DNA of 64,000 nucleotides from Amoebophrya sp. A120 (GCA_905178155.1 CAJINV010000021.1:287760-351759), one strand, 5' to 3'; shown: positions 1-13,003, counted from the first letter of the stretch. The notes: generated by a model not told the origin, from the sequence alone. Numbers and translations are program-made.

Positions 1-18
1 GGTATTAACGCGGCCGCG

Positions 19-3000
19 ATGAACAAACAAGCTCAAACGGGTCAAAACAATTCCAGTCGTGTGTCCGATGAAGGACGGGAAGTAGAAGAGTTGAGGCGTA
101 GTTCATCTTCAACCTCCGCCGAGCAAGAACTTCTTGCTGAGGACTTCCGGCAGCCCAGTTCCGCTTTCCTTTCCCAACGGAAATACGAGATTCTGGGGGA
201 GAACAAGATTTCCGTGGAGTGTAAGCCCTACGGGTGGTATCTATCGCAGGAATTTTGCGACTTTACCACTTTGTTCCAATTGCACTGCTTGTGGGCTCCG
301 AGTATATTCACGAACTGGATGCTCGCGATTGTCTCCGGCGTGATGTGCCTGCTGTTTGGCATGCGGAACGCCTGGAACACGTTCGACGCACAGAGGGAGA
401 TCCAGCGGCTCGCGAGCCGGACCAGCGAGGATTTCGTACACGTCTTTCGTTACGTTGGGAGGAAGAAAACCGGGAGGAAAAACAACTACAACGACGGAGT
501 CGTCGGGCCCTTCTCCACCACCACCTCGCGAGGTGGATTCGAACAACAAAATAAATTCCTGCAACCCGCGACCAGCAGCGTGCAGAACCGGTCTCGACCC
601 ATGTTCGAAATGGAGTCCGTCCACGTCTCCGAACTCGTTCCTGGGGATCTAGTGGAGATCCCCGCGACAGGCGTGGTCCCCTGCGACTGCGTCGTGGTTG
701 AAGGTGCTGTGGTGGTAAACGAGAGCAATCTGACCGGGGAAGCCATGCCGATCCAGAAGTTTGCGCTCGAAGGAAACGCCTCGGAGAGACTCTGCTGGAA
801 ACGGCACGCGAAGAAGAACATTTTATGCGCGGGGACGGCCATCATGCAGAGCCGGGGGAAGACCGGGAACGACCCGGCCGTCGCGGTGGTGCTGGCAACG
901 GCCGCGGGAACAACTAAGGGGTTGATGATTCGAAGTATCATCTACGCGGAAGAGGTAATTTTTACTAGTATCTATGGGTTTGATTGTGATTCATTTTTTC
1001 AACACCACAGTTGCGTTTGGTTTTGATTTGTTTACTTCGTACAGACAAAAACATTGACTGGGAATCTTCATCATGTTCTTTCACACCTAATCTTGTTCTC
1101 AGGTTCATTTCGAACTTTACGACAAGCTGCCAATCGCAGTGCTGATGAATGCCACTTTTGCCGGAGTTGTCGCGATGCTCACGATCTTCAGCCAAGCCGA
1201 ATGGCAGGCATTGTTGATCGCGGGCTATTTCGAAGCGGTTTGTATCATAGTTCAAAAACGCAACGGCCACTTTAATATACCCAGAATTTTTGGTGTTGGT
1301 CTTGCATGGTAATATTAAAACTAAGCGGGCCCGCCAGCGCGGAGGACGCTGCATGAGCGTGTGATGTTGTTGTCTGGCCGCTAGTTTTAACACAGTTGAC
1401 AGCACAACAATAGATACAGCTTCTCCTGGATTTGATATTCTCGTGTTTGATGCGGTTTTGATTTTGATAGATGGTGCAATATCCCGCCTGGTTTCCCCCC
1501 TGATTCTGGTTGGCTTCAAGATCACGCAGGGCCAGGCCGCGGCCCGGTTAAAGAGTGGTCCCTACGAAATCCAGTGTTTGAGCTATCGGCGGATTCCCAT
1601 GGCGGGAAAGATGGAGGTCCAGTGCTTCGACAAAACGGGGACATTGACAGAAGAGTCGCTGCATCTGCACGCGGTACAGGCGGCGCTTCTTTCTGCGAAA
1701 CATTTAGGACTGGAGGAGAATTTTTACGCAACCGGTGGTGCGACGTCGAATGGTGCTTCTAGTTGTGCAACGGGTGGTCTCATGACCAGAAAACAAGTAG
1801 AACAAGATACGACAGCCACGACGACTTCTCAGCCACCACTCACCGTGCACATGGGCGCTTTACATCAGACCACGAGTGGCGGGCGCGATATGCTGCGTGC
1901 CAACTCGCACGTGTTCAGCCTGGCGGACCTCGCCGCCAGTACCTGTGACACCGTGACGGTGCTCGACGACGGGGTGACATTGGCGGGGAATAAGGTAGAG
2001 TGCGAGCTTGTGCACTTTTACGGTATGGACCGCGATCACAAGCTTGCGGTCAAGCGGTCTCACGCGGGAAGGGATACCGAAAGCGCAGCAAATAAGGAAG
2101 AAGGTGCTGCGCGGGACGCCAAACTGATCCACCGGCACCCCTCGGACGGAAGGATTTTGGCGCGCACGGTTCGCCAATTTGAATTCGACCAACGGACGCA
2201 GCTGCAGTCCGTCGTGGTGGACATTCCAAAGCACGTTCTCGACGGCGCGCTGGAGCCCGCTGATTTGCAGTACGTGTCACAAAGCGGAACCACTACGACA
2301 GGCGATCGAAAGCTGACGTGGGACGAAATGGCGATGAACCAGCGGCGATTGATCCAGAACTACGATTCACGGGCGTCCGTGATTGGAAGTGCGACTCCCG
2401 ATAGGGTGGATCAGCATCTTCATACCAGCCCCTTGCTGTTGAGCAACAGCAGAGATACTTCCGTCGCCGACCATGGAGCGCAAGAAAGCAACGTTTCTAC
2501 GCCGGTGATGCAGATGAAAATAGAGGAAACAGACGCGGACTTTAACTCCACTTCCACGGTGTATCGCAGTAGCCGAGACAGTGGCACGCGCAGCCCTGCT
2601 GGGGGCGGTCTGGTACCACGGGCACAGCATCAACCAGCCCCGGAAATAACTGTGTTTCCACCAGGAGGAGATCCTGCTTTTCAACGAAATCACACTTCCG
2701 CGTCCGTAGCGAGTGCTGCCTCCGTATCTCCTTCCCCCGCCCCTACTTCCGCCGCGACCCGGTTTCTCTTCGCCAAAGGGAGCCCGATCAAGGTGGCCTC
2801 GCAGTGCCGCCCGGACTCTTTGCCGCAGGATTTTCACGCGCGCGCCCGGCACATCGCACGCAGCGGGTACTACCTCCTCGCGTTGGCTTGCCGACCGCTT
2901 CTGACGGAAGAGTTGCAAACAGCGGAGAAGCGCGAGGATTTAGAGCAGGATCTGACTTTTCTCGGCCTGCTTTACTTCAAGAACGAATTGAAAAGCTGCA

Positions 3001-6000
3001 CGGCGACCGCGATCGCGGAGCTGCAAGACGCGGGAATCTTCACGGTGATGGTAACCGGGGATAACTTGTGGAACGGATTGCACGTCGCAAAAGAGTGCGG
3101 CCTGATCCCCGCGTCGCATGCCGGATCCATATTACTGGCCGATGCGGAAGAAAAGAAAACGCCGACAGGAGCAAAGAGAGGGCAAAGGATTGTTGAGAAG
3201 AAAACCACTACTAGTAATCTACTTGCGGTTCCGAGCGCATCAATGGACGGAATACAAGGAGTTTTCATGAATAACGAGAAAAGAAAAGAATTTGAGGCCG
3301 AAGAAACAGGACCACCAGTAGACCACCCGGACGAGGACCAAACGACATCTAGCGGTACAGAAGAAGAGGACACTTCCTCTTCCGAAGATGACAACGAGGA
3401 TCTTGAGAAGAAACCAGTGGAAAAACAGCTTGTCTGGACCCGCGACATCCCGCTCCTCCAGGCCATCTCCCCCTCGAAGCCGAATGTGCGGGCCTCCCGC
3501 GTATTCGCGCGGGGGGCTCCGCGCGCCAGATGTTGCAGCTCTGCGGACCCGGGGTATGACGAGAAAATTGAGAGTTTGATCGAGGACGAAACGACCCTGT
3601 TTGGCGTCACGCAACACGCGTTCACGTATTTAAAAGAGCACGACCCGGAACTCCTGCACCAGATCTTCCCCCGGGTGGTGATTTTCGGCAGCATGAGTCC
3701 CCAGGGAAAAGTGGACGTCGTGTCCAAGTGGGGGGCTTCCAAAGTGGTCGGTATGTGCGGCGATGGCGGGAACGACTCGGGCGCTTTAAAAATGGCGCAC
3801 GTGGGCATGGCTCTAGTCCCGAAGGATGGAACGTCCGAAGTCTCGATCGTCTCGCCTTTCAGCAGCTCCGGCGGGGTCAAGCCGAAAGTTGGAGAGAGTG
3901 GCTCTTCAGCTGCTCAGGTTGAAGTTATTTCCCCCGCAGACCACGAAAAACGCCCCTTGCTGTTGGATTACAGCAGCGACGACAAAATAAACGCAGATAC
4001 GCATCATCATTCCGCGGCAAGCAAGCGAGAAAGGCGCGCAACGGAGCACGATGTCCCCGAAGAGCTGCACCCCGACCCGTCTATTCATTCCGTCGTGAGT
4101 GTGGTAAAAGAGGGCCGGGCTGTGCTGGAGAATTCCGTCGCCTGCTACCAATTTTTCGTGTACTACGGCTGCCTCTCCGTGATCTCCAAGATGTTTCTGC
4201 AGGTGCGCCACGGCTACTACAGCGAGTTGGTCTTTCTCTTCCAGGACGCTTTTCTGGTCGTAGCGGTCACCTACGCGATTGCTTCGTCCAAGCCGAGCCT
4301 CAAGGTCGCGAACTACACCCCGAGCGCGAACATTCTGGGCTACGAGATTTGCTGCGGGATTTTGTCCCCCATTGGCTTCTCCGTGTTGGCTTTGTTCCTC
4401 ACCTACCGGAGTTTAGACGCGCAACCCTGGTTCGTCGCGCCCGACCTCTTCGAGCTCAACATCGACGTGGCGGCTTGGTGGAGCAAGCAGGGCGTCTTTA
4501 CCGCCGCGGTCACGGGGAGCTGGTCCGTGCTCTCCGCGGTCGGCGCGGCGTTGCTCTTCTCCCTCGGCGGAAAGCAGCGGAGAGCCTGGTTTCGAAACTG
4601 GATCTTGCTGGTCGTAGTTTGTGTGGTGGTGCCACTCTGGACTTTTCTCTTGTTCACCGCGAACAACCCACTGAATTGCGTTTTCCGGGTGAATTGCGAC
4701 AACGAAACCAGTTGGGCGACGACGTTTCAGCCGCTGACGTTCTTTTTAAACACCCGGGAACTGTACAACAGCGCCGTGTGGTTTCAGGACGGGAGCGGGA
4801 AAACGGATTTGTTGTGGGTGTCCGAGCAAAAATTGTCTGGTATTGCGCCCTTTCAGGACCAGCCGGCCATCGCACTGACCGGGAAGTTCTGCGAAGCGGC
4901 CAGGGGGTTTCTGGAAAGCGAAAAGAACAACGGGCTGCCCGTGTGGACCAGAACGACGACCAGTGGCGCGGAACAATGTATAGGGGCGTGCTTCATTGCG
5001 TTTTCGTTCAATTAGAATTAGTTTTGCTTTGCTATAGTACGAACAGCGACGTGAGCTTTAGAATTGTCAGCAATGGAAGAGACTTTGTATACAGCAAGTA
5101 GTAGTGGTGCAGCCAGTGCGAACATTAAAACTGTATAGTTGAAGCTCTTGACTTCTGACAAATGCACACTGCAAACAGGCATCCTCGAGTTGGAGCTCGG
5201 TGCACCGGCTAGTTCATTCCAAACACCGTCGCAAAAAGCGTATCACTGCCAGCAGAGTTGCCGCGCCACGTGGTCGTTCCGCGGAGCCGACAACCCCGAT
5301 AGCCACGCCAACGACAATCGCTTTTTTTGCTGGTGGACCGCGGTGACGGATAACAGCTGCTTCCTGGTGCCGCGGCTTGACGCTGCGCGGAAACGCGCCA
5401 TGGGCCCGGAAAGTCAAAATTTTGTAAATGCACAGCTACATCAGCCAGCAGACGTCGCACTACAACCTGGAGGACAACAAGGGCGATCTTCGAATTTTCT
5501 CGGAGCTAACCGAACGCAGGCCGACGTTGTACAGACTCCATTCAAGGCTGACGCCATCGCGCTAAGAGATAGAACAGCGACCAACGCGAGCGGTCCCCAT
5601 AGAAATTCTCCGGAAGAGCCACCCCGTCCCCCGGTTGGGTTTGAGCAACTGAGCCTGAAGACTGTCCACTTTCGCAACGCGCACAACGTTATCAAATGTA
5701 AAAATGTCTGGGTCTGGAAGAATGCAACTTGTCATGCTAAATCTGAAGCAGGCAGAAATCTGTGTTGCATGATTACCAAATGTCGTCCAGTTTTGACCAA
5801 GTCGGAGGGGAGTTTCTCATGCAGGATAGGCATCAGAGGGATCGCACAGATTCTGTCATGCCAGGTCCTGCATTCCAGACCTCATGGGTCATGGAAAAAC
5901 TGCATGACAAATCGCGCATTCTTCCAGACCCAGACACTTTTACATTTGATAAATGTGCTTGCGTGGGAGCAGCCGGCGAACACACCGCTGGAGGAGTCAT

Positions 6001-7729
6001 TGACACAGCCTTATCAAAAAGAAAAATCCCCCCTCCCCATATCGAAAACGAAATTTTTACAACCGGAAGAGCCGTTTGGAAAACCGACTGCGTGATTGCT
6101 GCGGTTTTACACGCTAGCAACCTGAATAAAGCACAAACATAAGGCGGGCGCCGGGGATCGATTTCGCCGCATGGAGGCGCCTACTTTTGCAAGATCGTCT
6201 TGGCAACCAAAAGGGTTCGGGCTCTGGGCGCGATTTTATTGATAGATGGGCCACAGGAATTGACTTCCAAACGAGCCAAATGGTTTGGACCAGAAAAATA
6301 GTCCCAGGCAAGGGGGTTGATGCGGTGTGGCTATAATCCACCCTATTCGCAGGGCTTCCGCCTACGGAGAACCAACCTGGCTGAAGACGACGGCTGCTTC
6401 GTCCCTGATCTGGGGAAAGCTGGCCCGCCGGTCGTTGGGCTGGTGACAATAGGACGAGCCAGGCAACTGGTCGGGTTGGTTGGCCGTAGGACTACTCCCC
6501 GCCCCGCGCGGCGCACCCGGAGGCCTGTCTCCCACCGTGTTTCCGGGGCTTTTCCTTGCCCCGTTCGTGCGCCATCTCAAAGGCAAACCGGGGACCCGGG
6601 AACGGCCTTCCGCGGGATTATTCCAGGAAACGAAAAAGGCGACAAAAAAAAAAAGCCAAAAAAACCCAGCGTTAGCCCCGCGCCGTTTTTATCTTGCGGG
6701 CGCCTTTTTGTAAAAACGCAGCAAACACGCAGACGCCAAAAAAATGCCGGAATCTGCGGATACAGTTGCGGCGTTTTTAGGCAAATTGCCCAAAATCACA
6801 AAAGCGGCGCGCGAAAATTCGGATACAGCTGCGCAGTTTTACAAATGACGCGCAAAAAAGTGTTTTATTTTTCGCAGTGCCATCGTGATTGTGGTAATTT
6901 GGACCGTAAAAAAAACGACCGCGAGCCCGATACAGTTGCGGCGCATTTACGTTTTGGGACCCGGAAAGCGCAAACTTGCAGACAAAATCGCAGAATTAGC
7001 TGCGCGGTTTTAGGTTTTCAGCGGAAAAACGTGCGAGGTGTTGTGGGTTCCGCCCCTGTGGCCTGCCAAAAGCCGACAAAATCGAAACGCGAAACGGCGG
7101 ACATAGCCCCTGCGCATTTACAGACGAGGGGCCCCAACCCCGTGAGCGGTAGCAAAGACATGCACCTGCTGAAAACATCGCAGTTTAGGACTTGGCGGGA
7201 ATAATGAGCAAGGGGCCGGCTCATTTCTGTAAAACCGCAGCAATCACGCTGGCGCTATTCTTAACGGCCCTTTCGGCTCTAACGAAATTTGTGATGCAGT
7301 ATTTGAGTACACAAATCGCATTTGTCTTGCTGGAGGGGACTGCAGACCCATGCCAAGCCTGAATAGAGAGGCTTTGACTTAGGCGCTTAGCATGAAAAGC
7401 GTCCGCGATGTTGGCTCAACAGCATGACAAACCGGCTCCATAATGGGACGGAAGCTGCTGCCCTTGTCTTCTTGCAACACACACGTGATTTGTGACCTCA
7501 AATCAGCAACACAAATTTTCAAAAACCTACCTCTTCAATATGGGGAGGGGGGATTTTTCCTTGCGATAAGCCTTCGATAAACGCGAGAACGTTCTCGTGG
7601 ACCTTCCTATTTCTCGCCACACTTGCGATCGCCTTCACGATAAATGTGCTCATGAGCATTTTTGTGATCAAAGGCCCGGTGGGAGTCTGGTTGTCCGGGA
7701 AACTTTTCGGAGACAAGAAAAGGATGTGA
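19..7729 (+). CDS. P5B-type (ATP13A-like) P-type ATPase, six exons, 5' end may lie outside window
   Basis: A polytopic cation/polyamine-type pump of the P5 family, expected in endolysosomal or ER membranes. Exons are 19-954, 1103-1241, 1471-4977, 5179-5689, 5957-6011 and 7574-7729. The first three introns are GT-AG; the last two are introner elements A1 and B1. The total is 5,304 nt, or 1,767 aa. The actuator motif TGEA lies near residues 239-242 (usually TGES). The phosphorylation motif DKTGTLT has its Asp near residue 412, and GDGGND lies near 1122-1127. Helices of the C-terminal half follow, and the last one is encoded only after element B1 (SWTFLFLATLAIAF). The P5 PPALP motif in helix 4 reads VSPLIL here, an odd divergence. 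The nucleotide-binding region carries long Ser/Glu-rich insertions, and a Cys-containing loop precedes the last helix. The frame is open to base 1, so the ATG at 19 may not be the true start. The P5 assignment is firm; B-type is likely. Confidence 0.88.
5690..5951 (+). mobile_element. Introner element A1 (262 bp)
   Basis: Terminal inverted repeats start TATCAAATGTAAAAATGTC and continue with TGGGTCTGGAAGAATG, mirrored at the right end. The flanks are AACGT and AATGT, a 5-bp target duplication with one mismatch. Excision of the element plus one duplication joins His-Asn-Val to Leu-Ala-Trp in the ATPase. The excised length (267 nt) is a multiple of three and the element has no stop in the host frame. 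Same family as the elements at 36723 and 62752. Confidence 0.9.
6012..7568 (+). mobile_element. Introner element B1 (1,557 bp, carries internal cargo)
   Basis: The ends carry AAAAATCCCCCCTCCCCATA, inverted at the right end, inside outer TATC...GATA termini. A perfect 5-bp duplication AGCCT flanks it. Removal joins ...TQP to SINARTFSW, restoring the last membrane helix of the ATPase. It is about five times longer than its relative B2 at 41971. The extra 1.3 kb between about 6070 and 7390 includes GC-rich sequence and degenerate repeats. Open frames inside it (for example 6317-7204) show no protein-like features. Confidence 0.9.
6690..7190 (+). repeat. Degenerate short repeats inside element B1
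   Basis: A loose repeat recurs with a core like GATACAGTTGCGGCGTTTT. Variants include GATACAGCTGCGCAGTTTT and GATACAGTTGCGGCGCATTT, followed by AAA-rich stretches. Spacing is irregular (roughly 60-120 bp). No coding capacity is evident. Confidence 0.5.
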
Positions 7730-9324
7730 CAATATCTTGATTAGAAGTAATTCAGGCGACGTCCTCGTATGTTTAAGTTTATGTCTGAAATCTTCTACTA
7801 GCGAGACAATCGCGCGCCCCTCACCCATGGCCATGAAGAAGTGAAAAAGATATAAGAGATTCGAAGCCACATTGGTTTGGTGAACAGTCACGAACAATAG
7901 TTTCCTCCGAGGTTGCTGCAGGATCTTGGCCCAGCTTGTTCAACAGTGATGGGCCGGCTCTTGTTGCACCCCCACAGAGACTGCTTCTGACATCCACAAA
8001 GATTATACCAGCATACAACTTCTGTGTCTGTGTAACAAAACTATGAAAACAAACTTATCCAATAAGAATATTATCAAACGAAAAACACCTTCGTTGGTCT
8101 TGGTTTGTGAAGAAACGCAGACCAAATTTGAAAATAGTGAACAACCGCAATGAACATGATGCAGCCAAAACGGCTAGCAAGTACAAGTAGTAGTTCTAGT
8201 TGAAGACAATTTTTGCTCTTGATTGTTTGAGTAAAGGTGAAAAATCCACTTGGAGTCCACCACCTCTAAACTGACACACATCGAGCATTTCGCGACTTCG
8301 CTTCTTGTCTTTGGTGCCGCGACGACGTGAGGGTGCAGCTTAGATTCTTTTTTTCTTTTACTTTCTCACCGAAACTCACCAGAACCGCAACACTTCTTCA
8401 CACTTTCAAACTGGGTACGATCATGTAGAAAATGGCGCTCGGATAGTACCCGATAGCGATGACTGTTCCTGTGGTGTGGCCACGGATAGTACGGCGCAAA
8501 CGGAGCCGCGCTTTTTTTCTCCTTGACCTTGTCACCCCACTTGTTTTTTACTTGGTTTTTTTTTTGGTCGATAGCACAATTTTTTATTGGTAACGAAGAC
8601 GAACGCCGGATACTGATACAGTTGTCGATATGCTGGCGAACAGCAGGAAACGTAAAATCCACTAACGCGAACAAAATACTTAAACAAAGAGAAAACATAA
8701 AACGTCGCCGGCAACAAGAGCAGACGTGGGCTTCAAACTTACAAAAAAAAATTCCGGCCGGATTTCACTTGATTCAGAAGCCAAGAAACATTACTCAGAC
8801 TTCATCATAGTATAGACTTCTTTTAACCATGTTTGATTGAAGGCCATATTAACACGGTGACTGTGCGAGTAGATGCTAGATGTATTGGCTGCTCAACATC
8901 GAGCATGATACTGATAGTATTGACAGTAGAACCCATAATTTCCAGGCGGCGGAAACACACAAGATTTTCTGCTGCTTGGGATTTTTTATCTCTAGTTTTT
9001 CTATTTCACTCTTCTACTTCTGTCACTGTTGAAAAGAAGGCAACCTTCAAAATATTGAACAGCAATGGGTGTGCCCCTGCATCACGGAATTTACCCGACC
9101 TCAGATCTACCAGAGCAGAGTACTTGCGCACAAGAATGAAAAGCGAAGACCTCAACAGGAGAAAGATAAAAGAAGGCATGCTTTCGGAAGCCAAGCTTAT
9201 GACTCTGGTTGTCAGGAGTGCAGTTGTTGTTCGCCATCTTGCAGTAGCATCGGCTGCGGTCGGGGCGTTTTTCAGGGGCCATCCATGGTGACGAGGATGT
9301 GTTGACTAATATCAAATAAACTCT
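7730..9324. other. Intergenic, no gene recognised
   Basis: AT-moderate sequence between the ATPase stop and the GC-rich island. Open frames of up to about 150 codons (for example 8833-9291) have no recognisable motif, codon bias or splice context. I see no tRNA or other RNA gene. Confidence 0.5.
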
Positions 9325-10760
9325 TGCCAGGCATCATCTGCCACTGCGTTGCGTCCTCGCAGCTGCGCCGCCGGTGGCGCAATGAGGGCCGGCCGGCTGT
9401 CGAAGCCGAGAATGGCCCGCGCTCCAACTTTGGGCGCGGCCGGAAATTTGCGCGGCGTAGCGCATCGCTGTGAAGACGCGGACGCGCCGACTTGCCTGCA
9501 GGGGGCTGGCCTCGCTCGTTGATGTCGCAGCGGCGTGGCGCGACTGGTCTGCGCGCTTCATTCGAGGCGGCTGCGCGCCAAGCGGGGCGCGGTTCCGCCT
9601 GTACGCTTGTGGCGTCGGTCATGAAATATTGCGCGCCGATGTGGTGCGGCGTTGCTGGCAAGGCGGCGCACCTGCACGGCGACTGCGCGAAGGCCGCCGC
9701 TGTATTCCTGGAGCGCAGGTCGGCCCGCGTTCTTCAGATCAGCCCGGCAGGCCGCCGGGGCAGCGGGTGCCGTGCGGGCTGGGCTCGCCATTTTGGTGTT
9801 GCCGGGGACTCATGGCAATTGTGGGGGAATGGGCGCCATCAAGGTCGCGCGCCGCCTCCCTGCCCTGCGTGCCTGCCTGGCCGCCTACGCCGCCGACTAG
9901 GGCGCCCCTCCCAAGGCCCGTCAATGGCCTTGCTTCGGGCGGCGCCCGCCTTCTGGGGGGCCGGCGCTTCCTTTCGTGGAACGGGGCGCGCGGGGCTTTT
10001 GCTGATTTCGACAAAGAGGCGCAAGACCGGCCGAGTACCGCAAGGGCGCGGCGCGCGGTGCCGGCCCTTTTGGAAGGCGCGGCCCCGGGTCTGCCGTTTC
10101 GTTCTAACCCATCAGAAAAGGCCGCCGGGGGCAGTTGTGTGTGTGCCCTGCGGCGGGAGTCGCCAAAGGCTTCGCAAGACTGGCGGCCGCCCAAGCGGGG
10201 CGCCGGGGTAGCGAAGCGGCCGGCTGCCCTGCGGCGCCCGCCCGCGAGCGTCGCCTGCTTTGGCGGGCGGAAGGGCGCAGGTGGTCGGCCGCGCGGTAGA
10301 TCGGGCCAGCCTGCCGCAGGCTTGCGGCCGGGCGGCAGGTTGTAGGGAGGCGGCGCATTGGGCCGCGCCGTTTGTGATTGTCTGGATGGTAGCTAGGGCG
10401 CAACAAGCCCACGCGCCCCCGCCCCGCCCGCCCTTGCTTGGGCGCAACTGCCGGCCTGTTCTTTGGTGGGCCGCTGTGTGTCGCAGCCTGCCTGCATTTT
10501 CGGCAGGGGGGGGCGGGCGCCCGCGCCCGATTTGCGCGCCGCCCTCCGTGTGGATGCATGCGAGCGAGGGCCGCAGCGTAGCTTGGCGAGCCAGCGGGGT
10601 GATTCCTGAACTCATTCACGGTGGGGCGTGTAGAGTGGATGCCCGGTCGCCGGGGTCATCTGTGGCCCCCTTCGAGAAAGAACAGCAACAGCCTGCAGCA
10701 GCCTCCGCCTGTGCTTGTTGTGTGTTTGTTAGTTTCCTTTGTGTGGGTGGCGCCCCCGTC
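9325..10760. other. GC-rich island of unknown nature
   Basis: Base composition jumps abruptly to strongly G+C rich, with many GGC/GCC/CGC runs, then falls back near 10,740-10,760 at a TTAATATT stretch. Both strands are open over long stretches, as expected from GC bias alone: several overlapping frames of 150-290 codons, all rich in Arg/Ala/Gly/Pro and none resembling a protein family. The texture resembles the GC-rich cargo of element B1 (about 6480-6620) and of the large insertion at 39058-41050. It may be an intergenic relative of that cargo. Confidence 0.45.
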
Positions 10761-11545
10761 ACTTAATATTGGGGCCCATTTATAGTATATTTAGTAGGTG
10801 GCACGACCGCGCCCCATTGCATTCGCATTCGTGTTCGCTGTAGATTCAGTTTGGTCTTGGAATAGCCGTATGACTTGTCGCTCCCCAGTTTGCAGGGTCT
10901 GGAAGGTAAACAGGGGTCAGGGAAATGTCTACGGAGCGGAAGACGAGAGCGTCACTGCGGGTGCGGTCCCAGCGCCCGCTTGATGGGTACCAATCAAACG
11001 CGAGGAGCTAGCACTTGAGGCGAGCGAGCTAGAGAATGAAGAGAAGGAAACCATATGTCTCGAGCGAGTAAGAAAAGCCGGGGCGGCATTTTCAAAGATA
11101 ACGACCGACTCCACACCTCTTTGCTTTTTCACGGAGCGCTTGCGCTGCTTCATCTTCATCCATGCTTGTGGTGAGGATGACTCTCATTTCTAGGTCTCGA
11201 ACAAGTACAAGATGAAAAAATCAATACTGAGGCTGGTTCTGCTTCTTCAACAAAAAAAAAAATCAGATAGCTCCAGCGAAATCATCTCTCAGAGTGTAGA
11301 CAGTGACGCTAGCAGGCGAATAGATTAGCAGTCCAAGGGACGTGTAAATGCAATCCTATTTCGAATACGAATTCGAACGGCATCAGCGACTTCACGACGT
11401 TCATGAATGTGATAGGGCGATGGACTTGCAACTCCTACTCTAGACGTGCAAAAGTAAGAGAAGCACATCGCAAAGTAGTGCGTCAGTGCCGTACTAAAAC
11501 TAATTAGCCTTCAAAATAACTTTATCATCAGATCATTACCAAGGC
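10761..11545. other. Intergenic, upstream of 3-ketosphinganine reductase
   Basis: No gene recognised. A possible trans- or cis-splice acceptor (ATCATCAG) lies about 15 nt upstream of the next ATG. Confidence 0.4.
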
Positions 11546-13003
11546 ATGCTCTTTCATCGTGGGAAGCTCGTCTCGGAGACGGTGGAGAAATTCTGGTTTC
11601 TTTTCCTCCCACTCTTCTTCATCTACACATACGGCGTTTATTTCCTGCTCGACTTTTTCAACCTCGCATCTTCCACCTCATTATCAACAACCTCCGCTTC
11701 CACGATAGCAATTTACGTCTCCCTCGCACTCTTGCTGTCCGCCATTTCCTACCCGGTGCTTCTCTACCTTTTCTTCGGCCCGAGAAGCCGCGGGTTCAAA
11801 CACTGGGGCCAGAAGCATGTCTTCATTACCGGCGGCTCGGAGGGCACGGGGTTCGAACTCGCAAAACTTTTGGTGCAGAAGCGACAAGCGAAAATTGTCA
11901 CGCTGTTCTCGCGGTCGCAGACCAAGCTGGACGCCGCAAAAAAGCAGTTGGAGGAGATCGTGGAGAAGCAAAAAAAGACGACGACCAGGAACACGTCCTT
12001 GATTCAGGGCTCAACAAGCATCCGGACCATCGCGGGGGACACTACTTCCTTGGACTCACTCAGGAAGGCGGTGGAAGAGGTATCTTGCTAGTGTTGCTCG
12101 ATTTGGGTAATTTTCATATGTCGAATTTTGGCTCGTTCTGATTTTAATTTCAAGCCCGTGTGTGGGGCAGTGCAGATAAATCGAGTTCGAGATTGGAGCA
12201 ACTATGTATGAGTACGACGCAAATACAAGAATCACGTAGAAAATCAAAACGCCCAGGACTCCACGACCCCCGCACCCGACGTGTTGATTGCCGCCGCGGG
12301 CATGGCGATTCCAAAGTATTTCGAAGACGCTTCGCCCGAAGACTTTGAGCGGCAAATGCGGGTCAACTACCTCGGTGTCGTCAATTCCGCAAAAGCGTTT
12401 CTCGAACACATGCCAGGTGCTGTGACGGAAGCAGGAAAAGGTAGCGATTATGCGGACGAAAGACACAAAAATTTTGTCGCAGTTTCCAGTCTGGCCGCAG
12501 CAGTCCCCTTTATTGGGTATGCGAGCTACGCGCCGACGAAAGCAGCGGTGCGGACGTTTTGCGACGTGCTCAGGAATGAGTTTGTCGACTCAAAGACGAC
12601 CAGCATCCACATTTGCTTCCCCCCCGATATGGACACGCCGGGGTTCCACGAGGAGCAGAAGACCAAGCCGATTGAGTGTAAGAAAGTGTTTCCGGAATGC
12701 TTCAACGAATTGTTCCAACCTGGGGATGTGGCCGAGATGATCCTCGCCGGCATTGAGCACGACCGGTACCACATCTTCAGTCCGGACCTGGTCGGGAACT
12801 TCCTGGCCTCCCGCGGCTGGGGCCCGCACCCGCGGCAGTTCGTGTTCCTGGAGTTTGTATTATCTCCGCTGTTTGTGTTGATTCACGAGGCAATCGTGTT
12901 CCTGATGGACCGGTGTGTTGTGAAGTATGATCACCACGGGGCTTGGGGTGGAGGTGGCGCTGGTGGTAATCGGGAACGAAGTCCGGAGAAAAAAAGGGCC
13001 TAG
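11546..13003 (+). CDS. KDSR: 3-ketodihydrosphingosine (3-dehydrosphinganine) reductase
   Basis: A short-chain dehydrogenase predicted to reduce 3-ketosphinganine to sphinganine with NADPH, the second step of sphingolipid synthesis at the ER. Two exons (11546-12079 and 12257-13003) flank a 177-nt GT-AG intron in phase 0; the product is 426 aa. N-terminal hydrophobic segments at about 17-40 and 54-76 anchor it. The cofactor motif TGGSEGTG is at 95-102. Asn in RVNYLG is near 216, the Ser of VAVSS near 255, and the catalytic YxxxK is Y269/K273. The stretch PPDMDTPGFHEEQKTKP is diagnostic of this family. The usual NNAG-like motif reads AAAG. A hydrophobic C-terminal segment precedes a Gly-rich tail. 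Confidence in the family is high. Confidence 0.92.

Noticed and set aside
2972-3880. 302-codon minus-strand ORF
   Set aside because: Antisense to the ATPase catalytic exon with conserved motifs on the + strand.
6317-7204. 295-codon ORF within element B1
   Set aside because: Lies inside an element whose removal completes the ATPase; low complexity, no domain.
9470-10345. Long overlapping ORFs in the GC-rich island on both strands
   Set aside because: Several frames are open at once, as GC bias alone predicts; compositions are Arg/Ala/Gly/Pro-rich and no motif is recognisable.
11831-11850. tRNA B-box-like GGGTTCGAACTCGC
   Set aside because: Lies in the KDSR coding exon and no cloverleaf can be drawn around it.
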